The notes under the pieces: model-generated
What the model saw: the letters and a program-made list of their open reading frames with translations, nothing else
What the model was told of the DNA's origin: nothing
The model's database searches: none
Program-made: the position numbers and the translations under genes
Source of the DNA: an uncultured Clostridia bacterium
Lineage (GTDB): Bacteria; Bacillota; Clostridia; TANB77; CAG-508
Direction of reading: 5' to 3'
DNA: 64,000 nucleotides
Assembly (NCBI GenBank): GCA_944386365.1
Contig: CALXAT010000002.1
Location: 109,202 to 173,201, forward strand
In this document: positions 43,560 through 53,079 of the stretch, one piece after another
Layout of the letters: each line of letters starts with the position of its first letter
Numbering within the stretch: the first letter of the stretch is position 1

Positions 43560-44444
43560 TTACAATGCGTTAATTTCTTCCTCTGTTAAATTTGTTATTT
43601 TTTTGATTAATTCTATATGTAGTCCTTCTTCTTTCATTTTTTTAGCAATTTCTTTTTTTTCTTCAGCTTTTCCCTCAGATAATCCTTTTCTTTTAGCCTC
43701 ATTCATTTCTGTATTATAGGTTAGCCTACTTCTTTCTCTGATTTCATATAATTCTCTTTCGTATTCATCTGCACTCATCTCTTTTAATTGTTTGACTGCT
43801 TCTTTAATTTCTTCATTATCATTTTTACATTCTTCTATCATTTTTTGATCGCCCCCAATTACATACAACCATTTTTCTAGTAAATCTGCTACCTTTGGTT
43901 TCTTTTTTCTAAACTTTGGTAATTCTATAATATAATATTTAGACATTTTTGTTAAATATTCATCTTCTGATTTATATCCCATATCAACATATCGGATATC
44001 TTCCGTTTTTTCATATTTTAACATTGCTAAACTTAAATAAGCATTTCTTTTTATAACATTGTCATTTAATATACAAATGACAATTGTATCTTTTACATTT
44101 CTATATTCTTCTGAAACCTTAACATCTCCTGCTATTAATTTTGCATTATATACAATCAATCTTCTATCGATTGCTGTTATATTTCCTACCTGCATTTCAA
44201 TATCAATAATTGTATCTTCATTAATTTCTGCTTTAATGTCTAAGATACTTAGTTTTTCATCTATGGTTTCTTTAGGAATTTCGGGATTTTTTACTTCTAT
44301 CTTTTGTATGTTGATTTTTAATATTGCCTCTAAAAGACTTTTTAGAATTCTTTCATTTCCACCTTTTCCAAATATTCTTTTAAAGACATAATCATTTGAT
44401 AAAGGTAGCATGTCTACTTCTTTTAAATTTTTTGATTGATTCAA
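43560..44444 (-). CDS. Rpn/PD-(D/E)XK nuclease family protein (transposase-derived)
   Basis: The 294-aa protein belongs to the Rpn/YhgA-like group of PD-(D/E)XK nucleases: LPLSNDYVFKRIFGKGGNER at the N-terminus, a nuclease core DIKAEINEDTIIDIEMQV near residues 77-94 (D...E-x-Q), and a Lys/Glu-rich tail ending EEEINAL. Such proteins can promote recombination, and recent work links small Rpn forms to phage defence. The start is TTG with AAAGGAG; an upstream ATG (44489) lacks a site. The surroundings show no transposon ends. Confidence 0.8.
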   Translation of the reverse strand: MNQSKNLKEVDMLPLSNDYVFKRIFGKGGNERILKSLLEAILKINIQKIEVKNPEIPKETIDEKLSILDIKAEINEDTIIDIEMQVGNITAIDRRLIVYNAKLIAGDVKVSEEYRNVKDTIVICILNDNVIKRNAYLSLAMLKYEKTEDIRYVDMGYKSEDEYLTKMSKYYIIELPKFRKKKPKVADLLEKWLYVIGGDQKMIEECKNDNEEIKEAVKQLKEMSADEYERELYEIRERSRLTYNTEMNEAKRKGLSEGKAEEKKEIAKKMKEEGLHIELIKKITNLTEEEINAL

Positions 44445-44729
44445 TAAATTTTCTCCTTTCATTCTATCAAATTTCTTGATTTGATTCAATATTTTTGTTT
44501 ATAAAATACTTTCAAAATACTTTTGTTTTAATATTAATTATTTTTTTATTTTCAACACAAGCATATTTATTGGAAATATTTGGATTTTATAAGATATATG
44601 AAATTATACAAACGAAATATTAATCTAAATTTATAAATAGATATAATTGAATAAATATAAAAATAAATAAAATATGATACAAATTACATTTATCATCAAA
44701 AACAAATTAAAATCTCATGAATAAAAAGT

Positions 44730-44773
44730 ATCTCTAATTGTATTTTCCATTATTTTACAATACAATTAGAGAT
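44730..44773 (-). terminator. Terminator of the Spo0A-like regulator gene
   Basis: ATCTCTAATTGTAT and ATACAATTAGAGAT form a perfect 14-bp stem with a T tract on the minus strand. The other bases of 44445-44841 hold no gene or repeat that I can see. Confidence 0.8.
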
Positions 44774-44841
44774 TTTGCAATACATAAATAGCAATTATAT
44801 TATTTAATACCTATAATATGTTTATTTTTACTTTTTATTTT

Positions 44842-45624
44842 TCATATTTCTCTTTCTATTTTATCTACATAATAATATATAAATTCCATTGGTGTTGGTA
44901 TACCTGTTTCTGGATTTACTCTTGCCGTATAATATTCTAATAAATCATCAACTGCAGTTTTATTCCATGCATGTATAATTGCATTTTGAATACCATTTGT
45001 AATCGTATTTCCAGATTTTTTATAAATATTTGTTAAATATCTTATAACGTTTGTATTATCTCCTTTGTTCTCAACTAAATATAATATGGCATCATGTATA
45101 TATTTTCTTCCTACCATTTTTGCAGGTATTCCTATTAAATCTAATTCTTTTGATATACAATCTGATATTTTTTGTTTATTATCTTCTATTTCTTCTTTTA
45201 AAGTCTCAATTGTTTTTTGTGGTGTTATTTCTCTTAAGCTTATCATTTTATTTAAAACATAGTCTGCTGAATATCCTGGATGATTTTTGTACAATATGAT
45301 ATCTGCGCCATTTTTATGAACCATATCATAAATTCTTTTTGAATTTATATGTGTGGTTACAACAATAATTGGCTCATAACCTAAATTTAATTTTTTCAAT
45401 TCTGATAAAAATCCTAGGGCATCAATATTTCCTGATGTACTATTATTTAATTCTAAATCTAATACAATCCCCTCTGGATGTTTTACTTTTACATATTTCA
45501 ATCCTTCTACATCTGAATCTGTAAGTCCAACAATTTCTATATCATTTCTGTTGTTTACACTATTAATAAAGTTATTACAATCATTCATATCATCTTCTAT
45601 TATTAATATTCTCATAGATTTCAC
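44842..45624 (-). CDS. Spo0A-like response regulator
   Basis: The 260-aa protein has a receiver domain with the acidic pair IIEDD, the phospho-acceptor Asp in GIVLDLELNN near residue 57 and a Lys in ILYKNHPG near 112. A C-terminal Spo0A-type DNA-binding domain follows (LIGIPAKMVGRKYIHDAI...GIPTPMEFIYYYVD). The REC domain has an atypical insert, so it is a paralogue and not classical Spo0A. The start is GTG 45624 or ATG 45615. Its probable partner is the AgrC-like kinase 1.7 kb away, with the Rpn gene between them. Confidence 0.8.
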   Translation of the reverse strand: MKSMRILIIEDDMNDCNNFINSVNNRNDIEIVGLTDSDVEGLKYVKVKHPEGIVLDLELNNSTSGNIDALGFLSELKKLNLGYEPIIVVTTHINSKRIYDMVHKNGADIILYKNHPGYSADYVLNKMISLREITPQKTIETLKEEIEDNKQKISDCISKELDLIGIPAKMVGRKYIHDAILYLVENKGDNTNVIRYLTNIYKKSGNTITNGIQNAIIHAWNKTAVDDLLEYYTARVNPETGIPTPMEFIYYYVDKIEREI

Positions 45625-45791
45625 ATGTACACACCCTTTCTTTTTTTCATAATATTACCATATTTCTCTATAAAATACCATAATTCTACAAAATATTTTA
45701 CCACATGTTTAAATATATTATATTGTAAAATTGATTTAGTTTTATATCTATTTTATTAATGTTATTTTTCATTTTATAGGAGGAAATTTAT

Positions 45792-46139
45792 ATGAATAAA
45801 TCTGATTTAGATGCAGAAAGGAATGAACAAATTCTAAGAGGTAAAAGAATTAAATTTATTAGAGAAAATGAATTACATATGAATAAAACACAATTAGCTA
45901 AAGAAATTGGTATATCTAGTCAATTTCTAGGATTAGTAGAAGAAGGTCGCGGTAATTTAGTGTATAGAAGTATTAAAAAACTTAGAGATATTAGTGGTCA
46001 TTCTGCTGATTATATTTTATATGGTCTTGATGATAATATAATTAATAAAACAAAAGAGCTTTTGACGAAATATAGTGAAGAAGAAATTGAAAAAGTTATT
46101 GATATTATTCATGATATTACTATTTTCATAAAAAATTAG
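45792..46139 (+). CDS. XRE-family transcriptional regulator (115 aa)
   Basis: The N-terminal HTH (KTQLAKEIGISSQFLGLVEE) and a helical C-terminus (ELLTKYSEEEIEKVIDIIHD) fit a SinR/Cro-like regulator. It is transcribed divergently from the Spo0A-like gene, so it may control it. The start has TAGGAGG. Confidence 0.85.
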   Translation: MNKSDLDAERNEQILRGKRIKFIRENELHMNKTQLAKEIGISSQFLGLVEEGRGNLVYRSIKKLRDISGHSADYILYGLDDNIINKTKELLTKYSEEEIEKVIDIIHDITIFIKN

Positions 46140-46255
46140 TCGATTTCTTAAACCTTTTTGTGCTTTTTGTATTATTTTGAATATATTATATTGATTTGTT
46201 ATTTTTCTTTTAGTAAAATATTCCATGTAAATTATTGTAAAAGGTGGAATATAAT

Positions 46256-46417
46256 ATGGTTACCAATTATTTATTTTATTTATTTACTTTACCAAAAGAA
46301 GAACAAATTAAACAAATCCTTATGCTAGTAATTTTCTTTTTACTTTTGTCTATTATATGTATCCTTTTAGACTTTTTGAAATCAAAATTTTCTAATAAAC
46401 ACAAAAAAGAACAATAA
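46256..46417 (+). CDS. Small single-pass membrane protein (53 aa)
   Basis: The short frame has AAGGTGG at seven bases. The product starts MVTNYLFYLF, has a membrane helix ILMLVIFFLLLSIICILL and a basic tail ending KHKKEQ. It follows the XRE gene and ends at a strong terminator, so it is a plausible member of that unit. The function is unknown. Confidence 0.6.
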   Translation: MVTNYLFYLFTLPKEEQIKQILMLVIFFLLLSIICILLDFLKSKFSNKHKKEQ

Positions 46418-46434
46418 TTATATTTTATATAGTA

Positions 46435-46476
46435 AAAGCTAAATATCCTTGTTTCTTAATATCGATATTTAGCTTT
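46435..46476. terminator. Bidirectional terminator
   Basis: AAAGCTAAATAT and ATATTTAGCTTT form a 12-bp stem between the small membrane-protein gene and the convergent symporter gene. Confidence 0.75.
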
Positions 46477-46494
46477 ATATATTTTTATTTCACG

Positions 46495-47760
46495 TTATGT
46501 ATTCTCTTTGTTTTTTTCTACCCAATCCTTTCCATCCACAACTCTTGTTACCATCATAGAAGATACGGTATCTCCTACTACATTTAACATAGTTGCTTGT
46601 GGATCTATGATTGTTGCGATAATGGTTAATATTGGCAATGCTGCTACTGGATATCCCATCATAGATATGATTAACATTTCAGATATTGTTCCTCCACCAA
46701 TTGGTACTGCTGTAACTAATAAATTTGCTAATAAAGCAATTCCTAAAATTCCTAATATATCTCCTGCTGTTGCCATGCTTGTTCCAAATAGACATACTAA
46801 AAACATGATTTTAAATACAGAACCAATAATAGAACCATCTTTATGAAAACTTGAGCCTAATGGTATGGTTGTTTCCGCTATATCATCTGGAACCCCTATT
46901 TTTTTACTACTTTCAATATTAACAGGAATAGAAGCTGCACTTGAACATGTTGCTAACGCTGTCATTGTTGGTGGTATTGCATTTTTCCAAAAGGCTTTGA
47001 TTCCTTTTTTTCCACCTGCTAAAAAAGCATATATTGTATACATGATAAAGTAAAATAATACAGCAACAATTGTATAATATACAAATGTTTTTAAATATCC
47101 TACTGCTATTTGTGCTCCAAAACTGCCTACTAGAGCTGCAAAATAGCATCCTAATCCTATTGGTGCATAATACATAATAATTTTTATAATATTATGTACA
47201 ATTGCGTTTGCTGATTCCAAAAATTCTCTTACTGGATTTGCCTTTTCTCCTGCCATATTCATTGCTATTCCAAATATAATAGAAAATATCAATAATGCTA
47301 CAACATTTTCTTTTGATAATAATTTGTAAAAATCATCAGCTGTTAATAATTGTACAGTTCTATCAGCAATTATTAATTCTTCCGAATCCTCTTCTGCTTC
47401 TTCAATATTTCCCTCTAATGAAGCTCTAATTTGTTCTCCATCTTCTGGTTCTACTAGTCTTACAAAATAAGTACTTAATAATCCTATAAATACTGCCACA
47501 ATAGATGTAAAAACAAATACAGCTATAATTGTTACTATAATTTTTCCTAATCTCTTTGGACTTTTCATTTTGGAAACAGATGTTGTAATGGTTAAAAAAA
47601 TTAATGGAACAACAACGACTAATAATAAGTTTAAGAATAAATCACCCAATGGCTTCACGACAGTTGCTTTTTCTTTAAACACAATTCCTACAATTGCGCC
47701 CACAATAATCGCAACCAAAAGAATTATTGTGGATTTGTAATTTGATAAAAATTTTTTCAT
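46495..47760 (-). CDS. Dicarboxylate/amino-acid:cation symporter (DAACS family)
   Basis: This 421-aa transporter resembles GltP/DctA/SstT. It has about eight membrane helices, a Ser-rich hairpin motif ATCSSAASIPVNIE near residue 270, PLGSSFHKDGSI near 293 (the family often has NMDGT here) and GGGTISEMLI near 355. It probably imports a small acidic or neutral amino acid or dicarboxylate with Na+ or H+. The start has AGAGGTAG. Confidence 0.9.
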   Translation of the reverse strand: MKKFLSNYKSTIILLVAIIVGAIVGIVFKEKATVVKPLGDLFLNLLLVVVVPLIFLTITTSVSKMKSPKRLGKIIVTIIAVFVFTSIVAVFIGLLSTYFVRLVEPEDGEQIRASLEGNIEEAEEDSEELIIADRTVQLLTADDFYKLLSKENVVALLIFSIIFGIAMNMAGEKANPVREFLESANAIVHNIIKIIMYYAPIGLGCYFAALVGSFGAQIAVGYLKTFVYYTIVAVLFYFIMYTIYAFLAGGKKGIKAFWKNAIPPTMTALATCSSAASIPVNIESSKKIGVPDDIAETTIPLGSSFHKDGSIIGSVFKIMFLVCLFGTSMATAGDILGILGIALLANLLVTAVPIGGGTISEMLIISMMGYPVAALPILTIIATIIDPQATMLNVVGDTVSSMMVTRVVDGKDWVEKNKENT

Positions 47761-47925
47761 AATACTACCTCTTTTTTCTTTTAAGGTAACTAAAAATATA
47801 ATTATATTTTTAGGATTTTTTACATTATATATGATTTATACATTTTTTTCAACCGTTGTCTAAATTTTCTAAATGAAAATCTGTTTTAAATATTCTTCTC
47901 ATTTGTACAGATATTTTGACACCAA

Positions 47926-47954
47926 TTGTTATTTTATCTTATATTTGATATACT
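47926..47954 (+). promoter_or_regulatory. Promoter giving a near-leaderless radical SAM mRNA
   Basis: TTGTTA (47926-47931), a 17-bp spacer and TATACT (47949-47954) predict transcription from about 47961, only two or three bases before the ATG. No Shine-Dalgarno is present. Confidence 0.6.
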
Positions 47955-47963
47955 ATATGCATT

Positions 47964-48893
47964 ATGAAAAGTATATATAGATATAACAAATTAAATGAAT
48001 ATTATAAGAAGAAATTTGGAGAACGTGTTTTAAAAATTTGTATCAATGGACATTTTACCTGTCCTAATAGAGATGGTACACTAAGTCATTCAGGTTGCAT
48101 TTTTTGTAGTGAATGTGGTTCAGGAGAACATCTAAATCCATATAAAGATATATCTGAACAAGTAAAAGATTATTTTAAAAGTCCTCATTCTAATCGAGCC
48201 AATAAATTTATTGTATATTTTCAAAATTTTTCAAATACATATGATTCTCTTGAGAATTTAAAGAAAAAATATGATAGTGCATTAATTAATCCTAAAATTA
48301 TCGGATTATCAGTTGCTACAAGACCTGATTGTATTAATGAAGATATTGTGAAACTCTTGCATTCTTATACAGATAAATACTATGTATCAGTAGAATTAGG
48401 TCTACAAACTTCAAATGAGAAGATTGGTAAATTAATTAATAGGCAATATACAAATAAACAATTTACAGAAGCTGTCAAATTACTAAATAAATATCATATT
48501 GATGTCATTGCTCATCTAATGGTTGGATTACCAAATGAAACTTTTGGAGATATACAAAATACTGTAAGCTTTATTAATAAGCATCATATCCAGGGATTAA
48601 GAATTCATAATACTTATGTCGTAGAAAATACCGTTTTAGCTTGTATGTATGATAAAAAAGAATATGAACCTATTTCTTTAGAATATTATTTAGATTGTTT
48701 AACCTATATTCTTTCCCATATTTCTCCTAATATTGTGATTCACAGAATCTCTGGTGATGCACCAAAAGATTTATTAATTGCCCCTAAATGGGACTTACAC
48801 AAAAAATGGATATTAAATGGTCTAGATAAAAAATTAAAGGAAAAAAATCTATATCAAGGAACATATTATGAAAAACCTTATTTATCTGATTAA
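47964..48893 (+). CDS. Radical SAM protein, TIGR01212/YhcC family
   Basis: The 309-aa radical SAM enzyme has KICINGHFTCPNRDGT and the cluster motif CIFCSECGSGEH near residues 40-52. YFQNFSNTYD, GLSVATRPDC and HLMVGLPNET are typical of the YhcC group. The exact reaction is unknown. The gene appears near-leaderless. Confidence 0.9.
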   Translation: MKSIYRYNKLNEYYKKKFGERVLKICINGHFTCPNRDGTLSHSGCIFCSECGSGEHLNPYKDISEQVKDYFKSPHSNRANKFIVYFQNFSNTYDSLENLKKKYDSALINPKIIGLSVATRPDCINEDIVKLLHSYTDKYYVSVELGLQTSNEKIGKLINRQYTNKQFTEAVKLLNKYHIDVIAHLMVGLPNETFGDIQNTVSFINKHHIQGLRIHNTYVVENTVLACMYDKKEYEPISLEYYLDCLTYILSHISPNIVIHRISGDAPKDLLIAPKWDLHKKWILNGLDKKLKEKNLYQGTYYEKPYLSD

Positions 48894-48897
48894 ATAC

Positions 48898-48938
48898 AAA
48901 AAACATGCATAGAAATTTTAGTTTCTATGTATGTTTTT
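48898..48938. terminator. Terminator after the radical SAM gene
   Basis: AAAAACATGCATAGAAA and TTTCTATGTATGTTTTT pair almost perfectly, and the structure reaches the stop of the convergent peptidase gene. Confidence 0.8.
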
Positions 48939-49671
48939 ATATCATCACTTTATTTACATTTTTCTTTAACCATTTATCAATTTCAAAATAATTTGGTATA
49001 TATTCTTGAACTAAATTATAGAATTGTTTACTATGATTTGCATAACTCATATGGGATAATTCATGAACAATAATGGCATCTATCTTATCTTTTGGAAGCA
49101 TAATAAGTCTATTACTAAAATGAAGTGCTTTTTTACTTGGTATACAACTGCCATATTTACTTATTGCATCTCCTACCTTACATGTATTATATTCTATTTT
49201 CATTTTTTTACTCCAATATGGTAATCTATCCTCAAGATATTCTTTTGTTTTTATACTAAGAAATCGTTTTACATATTTATCGATTATATCTTTATTATCT
49301 TTTCCATTTAATATTTCTGGAATTTCTAGTTCAAATATTTTATTAGGTTTATCCAACATAATTTTTATTCTTTTTTTATCCATATAGTTTATATTTATTA
49401 TATAGTCTTCACCTTTATAGCTTATTTTTTCACCTGAATACCAATGTTTTATTCTATCATTTTCTTTAGATATAATTTTTAAATATTGTTTATAAATTTG
49501 TTCTTCGTTTTGTTTTACAACTTCTAACATCCTTTTCTTAGATAAGTATTTGGATTTACTAATATTTAAAACATTTCCCCTAAAATATATTTTTATGGAA
49601 TTCGTATTTCTATAATTTCTAATAATCACCGGAATTTCTTTTTCCTTTATTTTTATATATGTGTTTGCCAT
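48937..49671 (-). CDS. YgjP-like (DUF45/WLM-type) zinc metallopeptidase family protein
   Basis: The 244-aa protein has the zinc motif VHELSHMSYANHSKQFY near residues 205-221 (HExxH plus a downstream His), and WSKKMKIEYNTCKVGDAISK with YGSC before it. This is the YgjP/DUF45 pattern. The N-terminal half is beta-rich. The substrate is unknown. Confidence 0.88.
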   Translation of the reverse strand: MANTYIKIKEKEIPVIIRNYRNTNSIKIYFRGNVLNISKSKYLSKKRMLEVVKQNEEQIYKQYLKIISKENDRIKHWYSGEKISYKGEDYIININYMDKKRIKIMLDKPNKIFELEIPEILNGKDNKDIIDKYVKRFLSIKTKEYLEDRLPYWSKKMKIEYNTCKVGDAISKYGSCIPSKKALHFSNRLIMLPKDKIDAIIVHELSHMSYANHSKQFYNLVQEYIPNYFEIDKWLKKNVNKVMI

Positions 49672-49681
49672 TTACAACCTC

Positions 49682-50149
49682 TTATTTTATAATGTTTTCC
49701 CTTTTCAAATAATCTAAAAAACCTGTGCAACCTTCTACGATGTCATTATATGTAACTGTAAAATTTCCTGTATACCATGGGTCTGCAATATCTCTTGGAT
49801 TTTTCGAAAAATCTAGTAATCTGTATACTTTATTTTCCTTATCATTTCCTACTATTCTTATAATATTTTGTATATTTCTTTCTTCCATTCCAATAATATA
49901 ATCATATTTTTCATAATCTTGTTTTTCGATTCTTCTTGCTTTATGTTTGGTATATGGTATTCCCATTTCATCTAATTTATCTTTTGCCCCATAATGCATA
50001 TCATTTCCTATCTCTTCATAACTTGTGGCAGCTGAAGAAATATAAAATCTATTTTCTATTCCTTTCTTTTTTACCATATCTTTTAATATATACTCTGCCA
50101 TAGGAGATCTACATATATTTCCCAAACATACAAATAAAACTTTTGTCAT
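49682..50149 (-). CDS. Low-molecular-weight protein-tyrosine phosphatase
   Basis: The 155-aa protein has the P-loop VCLGNICRSPMAEY (Cys and Arg at the active site), the acid DPWYTGNF near 120, and DYIIGMEERN. ATG 50149 was chosen; residues before it do not belong to the fold. It lies ten bases upstream of the peptidase gene start and is likely co-transcribed with it. Confidence 0.93.
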   Translation of the reverse strand: MTKVLFVCLGNICRSPMAEYILKDMVKKKGIENRFYISSAATSYEEIGNDMHYGAKDKLDEMGIPYTKHKARRIEKQDYEKYDYIIGMEERNIQNIIRIVGNDKENKVYRLLDFSKNPRDIADPWYTGNFTVTYNDIVEGCTGFLDYLKRENIIK

Positions 50150-50267
50150 TTTTATCACCAAAGGTATTATAACATATTTTTACATTTTTGAAAATGACAT
50201 ATTATTTGTGTTTATTGCATTTTTATGTTATAATAATACATATTTTAAAGAATGGATGTGATAATTC

Positions 50268-51620
50268 TTGAATCATAAAGCTTTCACAGAATCTTTAAAT
50301 GCTTCTGTTTCTGAAGAAGAAGCTTTAAAATCATTTAAAGAAAAAGAATATCAAAAATATACTAGATTATATGAAGATAAACGAATAGAAAACTATTTTC
50401 ATTTTATGGTGGCTTCTATTTTAATGACGCACCACAAACGTTATAGGGATAATACTGTCGAATCCCCTTATAGATTTAAATCTCCAGAAAGTATGAAAAC
50501 AAAATTTGATGATTATTCTTCTTCTATAACAATCAATCCTAATGAAAATGGGAATCCTAATTTCTCAATGAAAGAAATAAAAGATGCATTTGCTATGAAA
50601 ATTATTTCATATAAAATTCCTCCTATATTTTATTCTAGTGATCCTGAAATCATGCAACTAATCAATGAAAAGGTAGAAAATCATAAACTTTTAGGAGAAA
50701 TGCAAGAATTTGAATCTAGACTTATAGAAGATGAATACTCTACACCTAAAAAATATAAATATGATTGTACAAAATATGAGTATTTTAACAACTGTAAAGT
50801 TTTATTAAATAAAATCTTAACTCTAGTCGATCCGAATGCAACCAATTTAATTAATTATTATAATAAACAAATTTCAAATGTTGATAACTGCATAAATTTT
50901 ATTGTAGCTGCAAATGCTGCCCAAAGTCCAATTGATAAGGATGATTTATCAAATAAAAAAATTAACTTTTTCGAAATATTAGATGATTTTACTTCTAGAA
51001 TACATGACAAATTAGATTTAGCTATATTAACCAAACAAGTAGAATCTTTATTTTCTGATAATCCTGTATTTGAAAAATTACATATATCTTTGGATCCCAA
51101 AATTAAAAAAAAGAGAACAGAAGATGGTTTTGTTGCTAATTTTATCTATATATGTACACCTTTTGGAAAAATAGAATGTCAGTTACAACCAAAACACGAA
51201 TATGAAGAAGGAAACTATGGATATGCTGCACATACTAAATTAACTGGTAAAGCAATTCGTCCTTTAGAAATACCAAGTATAGATGATAAAGAAAAAATAA
51301 ATGCATTTGTACAAAAAGTTAAACAAATATCACCAAAATCCTATTTAGCTCGAATTGATAGTACAGAACAAGATAGAGTCGTTACACAACAATTTAGTGA
51401 TTACCAAAATTATAAAAACTTAACCAGTCAAGTTACAAAAGGAGATCCTTGTGAAAAATATCTTCTAAATTACTTTGGAAGGCTTTATGCCATTCAAAGT
51501 CAGATTTTTCAATCTAGAGAAAATTCTTTAGGATTTGTTGAAGATGATATAGAAAATTATATTAATAGTGCTGAATTATCCCAATTAATTGAGGAATATT
51601 CTCAAGATTATACAAAATAA
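50268..51620 (+). CDS. RelA/SpoT-domain-like protein (450 aa)
   Basis: The region near residues 65-85 (YRFKSPESMKTKF), KDAFAMKIISYKI near 105, and IECQLQPKHEYEEGNYGYAA near 305-325 followed by HTKL resembles the (p)ppGpp synthetase core (RxKxxxS..K, DxxAxRII and ExQIRT...AAH). The spacing is longer than in small alarmone synthetases, and no HD, TGS or ACT domain is seen. Pyrophosphokinase activity is plausible but not certain. The start is TTG with a weak site. Confidence 0.6.
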   Translation: MNHKAFTESLNASVSEEEALKSFKEKEYQKYTRLYEDKRIENYFHFMVASILMTHHKRYRDNTVESPYRFKSPESMKTKFDDYSSSITINPNENGNPNFSMKEIKDAFAMKIISYKIPPIFYSSDPEIMQLINEKVENHKLLGEMQEFESRLIEDEYSTPKKYKYDCTKYEYFNNCKVLLNKILTLVDPNATNLINYYNKQISNVDNCINFIVAANAAQSPIDKDDLSNKKINFFEILDDFTSRIHDKLDLAILTKQVESLFSDNPVFEKLHISLDPKIKKKRTEDGFVANFIYICTPFGKIECQLQPKHEYEEGNYGYAAHTKLTGKAIRPLEIPSIDDKEKINAFVQKVKQISPKSYLARIDSTEQDRVVTQQFSDYQNYKNLTSQVTKGDPCEKYLLNYFGRLYAIQSQIFQSRENSLGFVEDDIENYINSAELSQLIEEYSQDYTK

Positions 51621-51621
51621 A

Positions 51622-51646
51622 ACCAGATTATTTATCTGGTTTTTTT
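51622..51646. terminator. Terminator after the RelA/SpoT-like gene
   Basis: ACCAGA and TCTGGT form a stem followed by seven T on the plus strand. It overlaps the last codons of the convergent HD gene. Confidence 0.7.
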
Positions 51647-52407
51647 ATGTATTCATTTGCTATCTTTCTTATTTCTTCTAATTTCTTTATTGTCTCTTCA
51701 TTTTTATTTTCAAACCTATTAATTAATTTATTGATATAATCCTTTTCTCTAACATATTTTAATGAAATATCAAAATTAAAATCAAAGATAAATGCTAAAA
51801 CGCATACCATACAGTCTATACAGGTTTTTCTATCCTCTATTTTTATACATTTATGATTTTTGAAATCATTATAAATTTTATCGGATATTTCTTCATTATC
51901 AATTGTTTCTGGATGATAATGTGCAGGAAACATATCCTCCAATTTTTCTAGTTCTTTTACTCTAAAATTATCTAGCTTATCTGCATCTCTTATAATTTTA
52001 CAATGTAATAATTCTTTTTTATTTAAATTTTCTTCTATTTTATATTTATTATGATTCCTAATGGCTATTTTTATAATTGTATCATATTGATCATCTTCTA
52101 TAAAATTTCTAATTAATCCTTTATCAAATAAAATATATTCTCCATAATCAGCATGGTCAAAATATTTATTATCAGAAAAATCCTTTGTTTCTTTTAGTTG
52201 TTCAAATCTGCCTATATCATGTAATAAGGCAATTAACTTTGCCAGTTCAATATCCTCTTCTTCTAATTTTAAAACTCTTGCAATATACTCACTTTTTTCT
52301 ACAACTTCATAAATATGTTTTATTTTTAATTTTATACTTCCATCTGACAAATCATACTGTTTCAAATATTCACTAAATACACTTTTTGCTTTTATAAAAT
52401 CTATCAT
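51628..52407 (-). CDS. HD-domain phosphohydrolase (259 aa)
   Basis: The metal-binding HD motif is in LIALLHDIGRFEQL near residue 60, with earlier His in HIYEVV and later IRDADKLDNFRV near 155. The C-terminus has two Cys (CIDCMVC). Such proteins hydrolyse phosphate esters or nucleotides; the substrate is unknown. Its ATG touches the stop of the next HD gene, so the two are coupled. Confidence 0.85.
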   Translation of the reverse strand: MIDFIKAKSVFSEYLKQYDLSDGSIKLKIKHIYEVVEKSEYIARVLKLEEEDIELAKLIALLHDIGRFEQLKETKDFSDNKYFDHADYGEYILFDKGLIRNFIEDDQYDTIIKIAIRNHNKYKIEENLNKKELLHCKIIRDADKLDNFRVKELEKLEDMFPAHYHPETIDNEEISDKIYNDFKNHKCIKIEDRKTCIDCMVCVLAFIFDFNFDISLKYVREKDYINKLINRFENKNEETIKKLEEIRKIANEYIKKPDK

Positions 52408-53057
52408 TATTTCACCATTCCTAATGTTTTAGCTAGATCCTTTTCTGCTTTTATAAATTTTTCTTTATTCTCCAATAATTCTTGCATATTCTCCAAATAA
52501 TCTGTATATTTTTTGTCTGGGTAATACATTTTTGCATATCCACCTTTTCCATATTTACTTGATAATTTTTTATAAGAATATTCTATTACCTGTTCTATAT
52601 TAGGATTTTCAGCTTTGTGTTTGTCTGCTTGATATAATATTGATCTTGTAAGCATGTTGTTTACAGAGGTTTCTCTATCAGCTGAAGAAACGATTTTACC
52701 ATATATGCTTCTTGCTTCATATTCTAAGCTTGCTCTATGGTCAACAATTGCTTCTGCTATTACTTCTCTTTGCTCATTATTGAAAAATTTTGCAATTTCT
52801 TTGTCTTGTTTAAACTTTTCACTAGAAACTTCTTCATGCTCATCTGGATTTTCTTTATAACCGATATCATGAAATGCAGCAATGGTATATACCATATTTT
52901 TATCTACATCTAAATTAAACTCTTTTACAATTTCAAAACTTCTTTTAATAACTGTTTCTATATGGTCTCTACCATGTCCTCCTATGTTATTTGTATCATA
53001 TTGTGGTAACACATTATTTTCAATATATTCTTCTAAATTTTTATTAATTTCTTCCAT
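52407..53057 (-). CDS. HD-domain protein (216 aa)
   Basis: HGRDHIETVIKRS, YTIAAFHDIGYKENPDEHEE and SSADRETSV show a complete HD hydrolase pattern, but the sequence is not close to its neighbour. It shares one base with the downstream HD gene and forms part of a compact six-gene run. The substrate is unknown. Confidence 0.85.
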   Translation of the reverse strand: MEEINKNLEEYIENNVLPQYDTNNIGGHGRDHIETVIKRSFEIVKEFNLDVDKNMVYTIAAFHDIGYKENPDEHEEVSSEKFKQDKEIAKFFNNEQREVIAEAIVDHRASLEYEARSIYGKIVSSADRETSVNNMLTRSILYQADKHKAENPNIEQVIEYSYKKLSSKYGKGGYAKMYYPDKKYTDYLENMQELLENKEKFIKAEKDLAKTLGMVK

Positions 53058-53079
53058 TTTATTTCTTCCTTTCCATCTC

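Noticed and set aside
44445..44841. Transposon inverted repeats around the Rpn gene
   Set aside because: The long inverted repeats here are terminator hairpins; no matching ends flank the gene.
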